Positions 55,289 to 64,000 of a stretch of DNA of 64,000 nucleotides are shown here, piece after piece. The notes under the pieces were generated by a model. The model was given only the letters and a program-made list of their open reading frames with translations. It ran no database searches and was not told the DNA's origin. The position numbers were made by a program, and so were the translations under genes. The DNA is from Roseiarcus sp963741405 (GTDB taxonomy: Bacteria; Pseudomonadota; Alphaproteobacteria; Rhizobiales; Beijerinckiaceae). Every line of letters starts with the position of its first letter. The stretch's first letter is position 1. The stretch lies in the NCBI GenBank assembly GCA_963741405.1, contig CAVUHX010000034.1:186001-250000 (forward strand), read 5' to 3'.

Positions 55289-56199
55289 GAAGCGTCCTCC
55301 ACCATCCAGGCGACAAGCTGGCCAAACGCCAATCCCGAATGAGCGGCCATTTCCGGCACGAGCGACGTCTCGGTCATTCCGGGCTGCGTGTTGACTTCAA
55401 GACACACGAGCTCGCCCTCTTCGCCTTTCGTTTCGTCGTACCGGAAATCGGCCCGACTGACGCCACGGCACCCGAGGGCCCGATGCGCCACCAACGTCAA
55501 GTCTTGGACCTTATGGTAAATATTTGGTTTAAGATCTGCCGGAAGGACGTGCCGCGACCCGCCCTTGGCGTATTTTGCGTCATAACCGTAGAACGCTTCG
55601 GAAACCGGCTGGATTTCGATGATGCCGAGCGCCCGGTCGCCCCCCATCGTCGCGCAGGTCAGTTCCTTGCCGGCGACGAATTGCTCGGCGAGCAGCGTGT
55701 CGCCATAGGGCCAGTCGTCGCGGCCGACCTCCTGCGGCGGATGGCTGCGCTGCTCCTTGACGATGACGACGCCGAAGGACGATCCCTCGTTGACCGGCTT
55801 CAGCACGTAGGGCGGCTCGAGCGCGTGCCGCCGCGCCGCATCGTGACGGTTGACGATGATCCCGTGAGCCACGGGAACGCCGGCGGCCTGGAGGACGATC
55901 TTGGCGAGATCCTTCTGCATCGCCAGCGCCGAGGCGAGCACGCCCGAATGCGTATAGGGGATGCGCAGGATCTCGAGCAGGCCCTGGATCGTCCCGTCCT
56001 CGCCTACCCGCCCGTGCAAGGCATTGAAGGCGACGTCGGGCCTGAGCCGGGCCAAGACGTCGCCGATCGAGCGATCGACGTCGATTCGGGTGACGCGGTA
56101 GCCCAGCGCCTCCAGCGCGTCGGCGCACCCGCGGCCGGAATTGAGCGAAACCGGACGCTCCGCCGACCAGCCGCCCATCAGCACCGCGACATGCTTCAT
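55276..56199 (-). CDS. ddlB: D-alanine–D-alanine ligase
   Basis: ATP-grasp enzyme making the D-Ala-D-Ala dipeptide of peptidoglycan, 307 residues. It begins MKHVAVLMGGWSAERPVSL. The ATP-grasp blocks are YVLKPVNEGSSFGVVIV, GKELTCATMGG and CLEVNTQPGMTETSLVPEMA. It is the first gene of this division block in the window. The usual upstream murB/murC/murG genes are not here; purL lies divergently upstream. Confidence 0.95.
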   Translation of the reverse strand: MKHVAVLMGGWSAERPVSLNSGRGCADALEALGYRVTRIDVDRSIGDVLARLRPDVAFNALHGRVGEDGTIQGLLEILRIPYTHSGVLASALAMQKDLAKIVLQAAGVPVAHGIIVNRHDAARRHALEPPYVLKPVNEGSSFGVVIVKEQRSHPPQEVGRDDWPYGDTLLAEQFVAGKELTCATMGGDRALGIIEIQPVSEAFYGYDAKYAKGGSRHVLPADLKPNIYHKVQDLTLVAHRALGCRGVSRADFRYDETKGEEGELVCLEVNTQPGMTETSLVPEMAAHSGLAFGQLVAWMVEDASCDR

Positions 56200-56649
56200 C
56201 GCCCGGCAATCTTCCCTAACGTTCGGCCAATCGGCAAAGTTAAGTTACGATTAAGCGGGCGGACTTAACGAGGCGTTAACCGACGCCGTCTGCATCGACG
56301 AAAGGTCGCGCAGGAATGCGATTTTTCCGCGAGCCGACCCTCCGGGAGAGACCGGCGGCGCCGTTTGAGGAGATCAACTCGAATCCAGGGTCGGGTCTCA
56401 CGGGACAGGGACGGAGGTTCAGACCGACGCCTCGACCCCTGGTTTTCGAGACATTCGTCCATAATCCGGTTTGTCAGCAGACGGCCATGACCGCCATCGA
56501 GCCCGGTGCGGCGGCAACCGCTCCGGCCGCCCGCCGCGCGCCCTGTTCCGGCTCGGAACAGGGAGGAACTCGCCGGGGAGCGTGCACCGGATGCGCCACT
56601 GCAGGCGGGCGCGAGGCGAGCGCTCTTGAGATCCCCGCCGCCGGGGGCT
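56200..56649. other. Divergent intergenic region between ddlB and purL
   Basis: About 450 bp. An AT-rich stretch at about 56236–56285 (GTTAAGTTACGATTAAG, ACTTAACGAGGCGTTAACC) is the likely promoter zone for ddlB on the minus strand. In the purL direction the frame is open upstream of the chosen start but has no conserved sequence. No RNA gene or riboswitch recognised. Confidence 0.5.
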
Positions 56650-58892
<2,243 letters not shown>

Positions 58893-58896
<4 letters not shown>

Positions 58897-59132
58897 TCTC
58901 CTTCATTGTCGTCAAGACCAAGGCCGGCTTCGCCTATTTGCGGGCCGAACGGGTCATCGCCGTCAGCGCGACCGATTCCTCCGAGTGCGTGATCCTCATG
59001 TCCGACGGCGTGACGATCGCGGCAAAGGAACCGGCCGAGGACGTCGTCGCCCGGCTCGAGACGCGCGAGGCGGACGACGCCGCAGCCAACGAGGAGCACA
59101 ACCAGCATGGCCATGTCCCGAACCGAGATTGA
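58893..59132 (+). CDS. Small protein between purL and bolA, unknown
   Basis: A 79-residue protein beginning MISFIVVKTKAGFAYLRAER, a compact β-strand pattern, with an acidic C-terminus (ETREADDAAANEEHNQHGH). ATG 58893 overlaps the purL stop (ATGA), and its 3' end overlaps the bolA start by 26 bp, so all three genes are coupled. I do not recognise the family. The overlap arrangement supports a real gene but is not proof. Confidence 0.55.
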
Positions 59133-59337
59133 GACGATGATCCGCGAGGCCTTTCCCGACGCCGCAATCGAGGTGAAGGATCTGGCAGGCGACGGCAACC
59201 ACTATGCCGCCACCGTTGTCACGCCCGCCTTCAAGGGCAAGAACAAGGTGCAGCAGCACCAAATGGTCTATGCCGCGCTCAAGGGCAAGATGGGGGGCGA
59301 CTTGCACGCGCTGGCGTTGACGACGTCGGAGAGTTAG
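59107..59337 (+). CDS. bolA: BolA-family protein
   Basis: A 76-residue BolA/YrbA-type protein that partners monothiol glutaredoxins in Fe–S cluster handling. MSRTEIETMIREAF is helix 1, then VKDLAGDGNHYAATVV, and the variable loop with FKGKNKVQQHQMVYAALKG. The conserved C-terminal His is in GDLHALAL. In alphaproteobacteria purL–bolA–grxD is the common order; the grxD partner is not next here, where a REP unit and a membrane-protein gene follow. Confidence 0.92.
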   Translation: MAMSRTEIETMIREAFPDAAIEVKDLAGDGNHYAATVVTPAFKGKNKVQQHQMVYAALKGKMGGDLHALALTTSES

Positions 59338-59353
59338 CGCGAGCGGGACCCAA

Positions 59354-59403
59354 TCCCTTCTCCCGCCTGCGGGAGAAGGCGGCGCGAAGCGCCGGATGAG
59401 GGC
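59354..59403. repeat. REP-like palindromic unit
   Basis: CCCTTCTCCCGCCTGCGGGA followed by GAAGGCGGCGCGAAGCGCCG contains two nested hairpins (CTCCCGC/GCGGGAG and GGCGC/GCGCC). It lies between bolA and the convergent membrane-protein gene and could act as a transcript end. It resembles the units of the BIME at 41498–41683. Confidence 0.6.
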
Positions 59404-59511
59404 CGGCGGCGCGAGCCGTTCGGAATTCTCTTGCTGAGTACGACGTCATTGCGCCGGTCCAGGCCCGAAGGTCGAGATTCGGGATCGCTGCCGGTACGAG
59501 AACCCGAAGCC

Positions 59512-60069
59512 TCACTCCTGCACGAGCCGGAACGACTTCTCGCCTGTGGTGAAGAGCAGTTTCCAGAGCGCATCGCCGCCGATCACCTCCGCAACCGTCC
59601 GGAAGGCGAAGAACGGGATCAGCGCGACGAAGAAGATCGCCGCGTAGGTCGCCAGACCAAGCCATGTCCCGCCGCCGAAGTCGGCGACCGCGGTCGACAG
59701 CGGCAGATCCTTGAACCAGGCCCTTATCGCCTCTTCCGCGATATGGAACAGGATCAGGACGACCGTGAAAAGCAGCGACTTTCCGAGCACGATCCAGACG
59801 AGCGCCCTTTCTTTCAGGTTGTCTCCAAGGCTGAGCGCCTGGGCGACCAGGACGACCTTGCCGAAAATCAGCGCGTTGACGATGGCGAAGCCCTGGTTCC
59901 AGGCGCTGATGCCGTTCTCATGCAGGAGCATCCGCTTGTAGGAGGCAAACAGGACGAACAGCACCCAGAGATAGAGGGTGATGATGGCGTATTCCTTCAG
60001 TTCATGCAGCGCCCGTTCCTTGAGGCTCGCCTTTTTGGCGCCCTGCGCCATCTTCGCAGCGTCCTGCAT
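59512..60069 (-). CDS. Integral membrane protein of unknown function
   Basis: About 185 residues from ATG 60069. A basic N-terminus (KKASLKERALHELKEYAI) leads into four membrane helices (ITLYLWVLFVLFASY; IVNALIFGKVVLVAQAL; ALVWIVLGKSLLFTVVLILF; LGLATYAAIFFVALIPFFAF). Homologous small membrane proteins are scattered through alphaproteobacteria without an assigned function. An upstream ATG at 60177 would add unconserved residues. Confidence 0.7.
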   Translation of the reverse strand: MQDAAKMAQGAKKASLKERALHELKEYAIITLYLWVLFVLFASYKRMLLHENGISAWNQGFAIVNALIFGKVVLVAQALSLGDNLKERALVWIVLGKSLLFTVVLILFHIAEEAIRAWFKDLPLSTAVADFGGGTWLGLATYAAIFFVALIPFFAFRTVAEVIGGDALWKLLFTTGEKSFRLVQE

Positions 60070-60247
60070 CCCATTCCTCCGCGTGCGGCAGCCGACGATG
60101 TGAGCCATCGCGTGAATCGCGATTTCGGGCGCCCGTTCACCGGCCGTCAAAGCGGACAGGGAGCGATCATGCGCCAACTCGGCTCACTCGTGAGCTGGCC
60201 GGTCCCGCCGAACGTTTCGTCGATTTCTCGCGGGGGCGCAAGCGCCG

Positions 60248-60654
60248 TCAGGCACTCCCTCCGCGTGACCGCGACCCGCTCCGCAAATTCCGGAACGTCC
60301 GGGAATAGCGGAGCCGGTCCGCCGCGGGAATGCTGTGTTCCCATTGCTCACGCGAACGTTCGCTGAGCAGGTAGGCCGAGCGCGGCGCGAGGCGGAGCGA
60401 GGCGCGCTCCCAGGCCGCGCCCGATTTCCTGCGAAGGCGGAACGGGCATTCGGCCAGGAGGGAGACGCCGATCACCTCGCCGTAGACCGGTCGGTCCCTC
60501 TGCCAGCCGATCGCGGCGCCGGGCGCGTATTCCGTCACCAGAAGCTGTTCAAAGCCGCGCGTGTCGAGGCCGGCGAAAGCGGCAGCCCTCTCGCAGACGG
60601 GACGGAAGATTTGTGGAACGAGGTCCGCCTCGCGCAGCCTCGCTTCGTTGAAGT
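60248..60654 (-). pseudogene. AlkB-like 2-oxoglutarate/Fe(II) dioxygenase, C-terminal fragment
   Basis: The minus strand from 60654 reads DFNEARLREADLVPQIFRPV, then VTEYAPGAAIGWQRDRPVYG, then CPFRLRRKSGAAWERASLRL and HSIPAADRLRYSRTFRNL, the C-terminal half of an AlkB-family DNA-repair enzyme. The metal-binding H-x-D reads Q-R-D (GWQRDRP in place of GWHRDRP), so a ligand is lost. A TAA stands where the Tyr before DFN is expected, and the sequence upstream of that is unrelated. It is a broken gene. Confidence 0.65.
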
Positions 60655-60680
60655 CTTAGCGCCAGCGCGAACATTGGAGT

Positions 60681-60709
60681 CCTTCGTGTTTGATATTTCG
60701 ACACGAAGG
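60681..60709. promoter_or_regulatory. Inverted repeat upstream of htpG
   Basis: A perfect 9-bp inverted repeat, CCTTCGTGT (60681–60689) and ACACGAAGG (60701–60709), with an 11-bp AT-rich spacer. It lies 223 bp before the htpG start. It could be a repressor-binding site, or the base of a transcript hairpin; there is no T-run to support a terminator. Confidence 0.4.
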
Positions 60710-60931
60710 GCACGAGGAGCGCGCGAGGGTCAAGCCCAAAATCGGTCTCCCCCGCTTCAACGGTCGGTGAATCTCAGCGAGCCGGTTCTTCATAGCTGCG
60801 ACCTTGGGCATCGAGAACCGGCTTTGGCGCGCGCGATAAGCCTTAAATCCGGGCGGCAAGGCGACGATATCGGGGCCGGCCGCCGCCCTGGCGCGGCCAT
60901 CGCCCCAATCGTCATTGCCAAGAGGCCCCCT

Positions 60932-62837
60932 TTGACCGCCGACGCCCAAACCCCGACGACCGAAGCCGCGACCACGCAGAGCTTCGAGGCCGACGTTTCG
61001 CGCCTGCTGCATCTCATGGTCCATTCGGTCTATTCCGACCGGGAAATCTTTGTCCGCGAACTCGTCTCCAATTCCGCCGACGCCTGCGAAAAACTCCGCT
61101 ACGAGGCGATCGCCAGGCCCGAACTGATTGAGAGCGGGCCGTTCGTCATCACCGTCTCGCTGGACCCGGACAAGAAGACGCTGACCGTCTCCGACAATGG
61201 AATCGGCATGACGCGCGAGGACCTGACCGCGGGCCTCGGCACCATCGCCCGCTCCGGCACCAAGGCTTTTCTCGACAAGCTGACGGCCGAGGACGCGAGC
61301 AAGGAGGCCCAGGCGCTGATCGGCCAGTTCGGCATCGGCTTCTATTCCGCCTTCATGGTCGCCGACGACGTCGTGGTCGACACGCGCCGGGCGGGCGAGC
61401 CGCATGCGTGGCGCTGGTCGTCCGACGGCAAGGGTTCGTTCACCATCGCGCCGCTCGCACTCGAGTCCGCGCCCGAGCGGGGCACGCGCGTCATCCTCCA
61501 TCTCAACGACGACCTCGAAGGAGTTCTGCGACGGCTGGCGGGTCGAGCGGATCATAAAGGAGCATTCGGGCGCGGTCGCCGTGCCGATCGACTTCGTCGA
61601 CAAGCCGGGCGCCGAGCCCAAGCGCCTCACCGACGGCGCGGCGATCTGGGCCAAGCCCAAATCCGAGGTGAAGCCGGAAGACTATGCCGAGTTCTACCGC
61701 GGCCTTTCGGGCCAGTTCGACGAGCCGGCGCTGACCCTGCACTGGCGCGCCGAAGGGCGGCACGAATATACCGTGCTCGCCTTCATCCCGGGCTCACGCC
61801 CCTTCGACCTGTTCGATCCGGCGCGCAAAGGGCGCAACAAGCTCTATGTGCGGCGGGTGCTGATCACCGAGGACGCCGACATCCTGCCCGGCTGGCTGCG
61901 CTTCGTCCGGCTCGTGGTCGACAGCGCCGATCTGCCGCTCAACGTGTCGCGCGAGATGATCCAGAAGAGCGAGGTGTTCGCGGCGATCCGCAAGGGCGTG
62001 ACCAACCGCGTCGTGCAGGAGCTCGGCAAGCTCGCGGAAGCGGAGCCGGAGACATTCGCCAAAGTGTGGGAGAATTTTGGCGCGGTGATCAAGGAGGGTC
62101 TCTACGAGGATCCGGAGCGCCGCGACGGCCTCTACAAGATCGCCCGCTTCGCCTCGACCGCCAAGCCGGACGGCGGGCGGACGCTTGCCGAGTACGTCGC
62201 GTCTTTCCGCGAGAACCAGACGGCGATCTACTACCTCACCGGCGACGACGCCAAGCGCCTCGCCGCGAGCCCGCAGCTCGAGGGTTTCAAGGCCCGCGGG
62301 GTCGAGGTGCTGCTGCTTTCCGATCCGGTCGACGCCTTCTGGGTGTCGACCGCGGCGGGCTTCGACGGCAAGCCGTTCAAGTCGGTGAGCCAGGGCGCGG
62401 CCGACATCAAGACGATCGCCCTGGCCGAGGGAGCGAGCGCGCCGGCCGAGGCGTCGGGCGAGGTCGCCACCCTGCTCGCCTTCTTCAAGCAGACATTGGA
62501 AAAGGAGGTCGCCGAGGTGCGCGCCTCCGACCGCCTGACCGACAGCGTCGCCTGCCTGATCGCGCCGGACTTCGGACCCGACCGGCAGCTCGAGAAGATG
62601 CTCGCCATGCACGGGCGGGTCGGCGAACGGACGAAACCGATCCTCGAGATCAATCCGTCCCATCCGCTCACCGTCGCGCTCGCGCACCGCTTCCTCGACG
62701 GCAAAGACAAGCCGCTGGTGGAAGATTCCGCCTGGCTGATGCTCGACGAGGCGCGCCTGCTCGAGGGCGGCCAGGTCGAGGACCCGCCGGCCTTCGCCGG
62801 CCGCCTGCGGCGAGTGATGGAAAAGGCGCTGGGGTAG
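60932..62837 (+). pseudogene. htpG: HtpG (Hsp90) chaperone gene with an apparent 1-nt frameshift
   Basis: Hsp90-family chaperone. TTG 60932 is the best start, giving FEADVSRLLHLMVHSVYSDR. The GHKL ATPase motifs are intact: RELVSNSADACEKLRY, VSDNGIGMTREDL and GQFGIGFYSAFMVADD. At about 61515–61520 (GACCTCGAAGGAG) one extra base breaks the frame after HLNDDL. In the next frame KEFCDGWRVERIIKEHSGAV and all the middle and C-terminal domains follow to 62837. Total length is then normal (about 635 residues). The only lesion is this one base; htpG is usually dispensable, so a true mutation is possible, as is a sequence error. Confidence 0.85.
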
Positions 62838-62838
62838 C

Positions 62839-64000
62839 CTAGCGCCCCTGTCCCGAGGCGCCCGCGAAGCGGGCCGGGTCAGCGACCCGGCCCTCCAGCA
62901 GCGTGGGCCGCCGATCGCCCACGATGTACACCGGCGTGGTCTGCTCGATACCCTTCAAGCGCGCCTGAGCCGTGCGAATCGCATAGGACGCCAGGGCGTC
63001 GTCGACGCCGGGCGCATGGCGCACCTCCTCGGTCAGGCAAATCTCGTCGCCGCCGGCGACGGTCTGGACGCGCGAGGCGATATTCACCGTCTGTCCGAAG
63101 TAGTCCAGGCGATCGTTCAGCGTAACCGCGATCGCAGCGCCGCGGTGGATGCCGATCTTGAGGATGAAATCGCGCTGCGTGCGTTCCCGATTGAGTTCCT
63201 CCGCCGCGTTTCGCATGTCGAGCGCCGCGGTCACCGCATCGGCCGCCGTCGGGAAGGCGGCCATCACGGCGTCGCCGATCGTCTTGTTGACGGCCCCGTT
63301 GCGCTTGATCGTCACGTCGAGAAGACGTTCGAAATGGCGCTGGACCTGCATATAGGCGTTGAGGTCGCCGATGCGCTCGTAGAGCGCGGTCGATCCTTTC
63401 AGGTCGGTGAACAGCAGGGTCACGTCGCGCACCGCGATCCCCTCGGCGGCGCGGATCACCTCGGAACGGAAATTGTCGCGAAAGGCCTGGGTCATCAGCA
63501 GCCGCTTGCCCGACAGGAACGGCCTGAAGGTGAGCATGCCATGATCCTCGCCGCCGGGCGGAATCTGCACAATGCCGACGGCGGCGCTGTGCCCCGTCTC
63601 GTTGCGGGCCTCGATGACGATCGGGCCGGGCGCCACGGTTCCTCCGTTCGGTTCGCACGCGCCCGGGCCGATCGCGATCGATATCGTGTGAGGCTGCGCC
63701 CGCCGCTCGCCGATCACCGTGAAAGCGAAGGACGCGTCGCTGTCCAGGACCGTGCCGAGAAGCGTCCCCGGCTCGGCGTCGAAGGCGAAGCGGGAGGTCT
63801 CGTCGGGGTTGAGCCGCGCGAGGCCGCGCACGCCCGATCTCATCAGTTCCATGAGAGGGGCGCCTCCCTCGGTCAGCCCGTCGAGCGTACCCCTGTAGGT
63901 GAAGAAATAATCCTCCAGCGGGAGTGATTCCGGGTCGTGATAGCGGATGCGCCGAACCGCGGGGGACACCGTGAAGGCGACCGCGATATAGTCGTCGAGC
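62839..64000 (-). CDS. Class III adenylate/guanylate cyclase (5' end outside the window)
   Basis: A nucleotide cyclase, 5' truncated by the window edge; the frame is still open at 64000, so the GTG at 63969 is not the real start. The N-terminal part is a sensor-like domain of the DUF5939 type (VRRIRYHDPESLPLEDYFFT; SGVRGLARLNPDETSRFAFD). The C-terminal cyclase domain has the metal-binding Asp in LLFTDLKGSTALYERIGDLN, the second in NKTIGDAVMAAFPTAADAV, and the YFGQTVNIASRVQ block. It converges on htpG with only 1 bp between the stop codons. Product: probably cAMP. Confidence 0.85.
   Translation of the reverse strand, partial: LDDYIAVAFTVSPAVRRIRYHDPESLPLEDYFFTYRGTLDGLTEGGAPLMELMRSGVRGLARLNPDETSRFAFDAEPGTLLGTVLDSDASFAFTVIGERRAQPHTISIAIGPGACEPNGGTVAPGPIVIEARNETGHSAAVGIVQIPPGGEDHGMLTFRPFLSGKRLLMTQAFRDNFRSEVIRAAEGIAVRDVTLLFTDLKGSTALYERIGDLNAYMQVQRHFERLLDVTIKRNGAVNKTIGDAVMAAFPTAADAVTAALDMRNAAEELNRERTQRDFILKIGIHRGAAIAVTLNDRLDYFGQTVNIASRVQTVAGGDEICLTEEVRHAPGVDDALASYAIRTAQARLKGIEQTTPVYIVGDRRPTLLEGRVADPARFAGASGQGR

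Overview
The window is about 64 kb of high-GC DNA from an alphaproteobacterium. Gene order and protein features point to the order Hyphomicrobiales (Rhizobiales): thrC–M16 peptidase–GNAT–EAL protein, dnaG–rpoD, HAD–maoC–ribF–ileS–lspA, murA–DUF2948–hisD–UPF0262, and ddlB–ftsQAZ–lpxC–bamD–recN. A Beijerinckiaceae/Methylocystaceae-like family is a guess. No rRNA, tRNA or CRISPR array was recognised.

Layout. (1) 1–2400: the end of mnmE and all of mnmG (tRNA wobble-uridine modification), visibly more AT-rich than most of the window. (2) 2403–6577: an insertion-sequence graveyard starting at the mnmG stop codon. A complete IS21 element with a 7-bp target duplication sits inside an IS4-family transposase gene, which is itself a chimera, with two ISAs1 scraps outside. 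The usual rsmG–parA–parB neighbours of mnmG are absent. (3) 6.6–28.1 kb: core genes for cyclopropane fatty acids, threonine, primase and sigma-70, stress protein, and the ileS/lspA/ribF block. Two of these genes, ileS and maoC, carry frameshifts. (4) 28.3–41 kb: an accessory island with a VapBC-type toxin–antitoxin pair, a REP-associated (RAYT) transposase, three full group II introns and one remnant, an IS110 element, a truncated MT-A70 methyltransferase, two exported proteins of unknown function in AT-rich DNA, and a degenerate L,D-transpeptidase. (5) 41–64 kb: core genes again. These are a frameshifted gene behind a LexA-type box, trxA, the hisD/murA operon, the recN–bamD–lpxC–ftsZAQ–ddlB cell-envelope and division block, purL–bolA, htpG (frameshifted) and an adenylate-cyclase-like gene running off the end.

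The most interesting signal is in the island. All three full introns sit in versions of one short motif, TTACGGTGAC, which forms the terminal inverted repeat of the RAYT element. Intron 1 entered the bottom strand of the motif; introns 2 and 3 entered the top strand. Each intron contains an internal sequence exactly complementary to its own 5' exon (8 nt in intron 1, 6 nt in introns 2 and 3), as expected for EBS1–IBS1 pairing. Removing intron 1 on paper restores both the RAYT terminal repeat and the RAYT stop codon. Two unrelated intron types therefore appear to use RAYT/REP ends as homing sites.

Four protein-coding genes (ileS, maoC, the 41.1-kb gene, htpG) have one apparent single-base frameshift each. 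Because ileS is normally essential, consensus errors in the assembly are a real possibility for all four.
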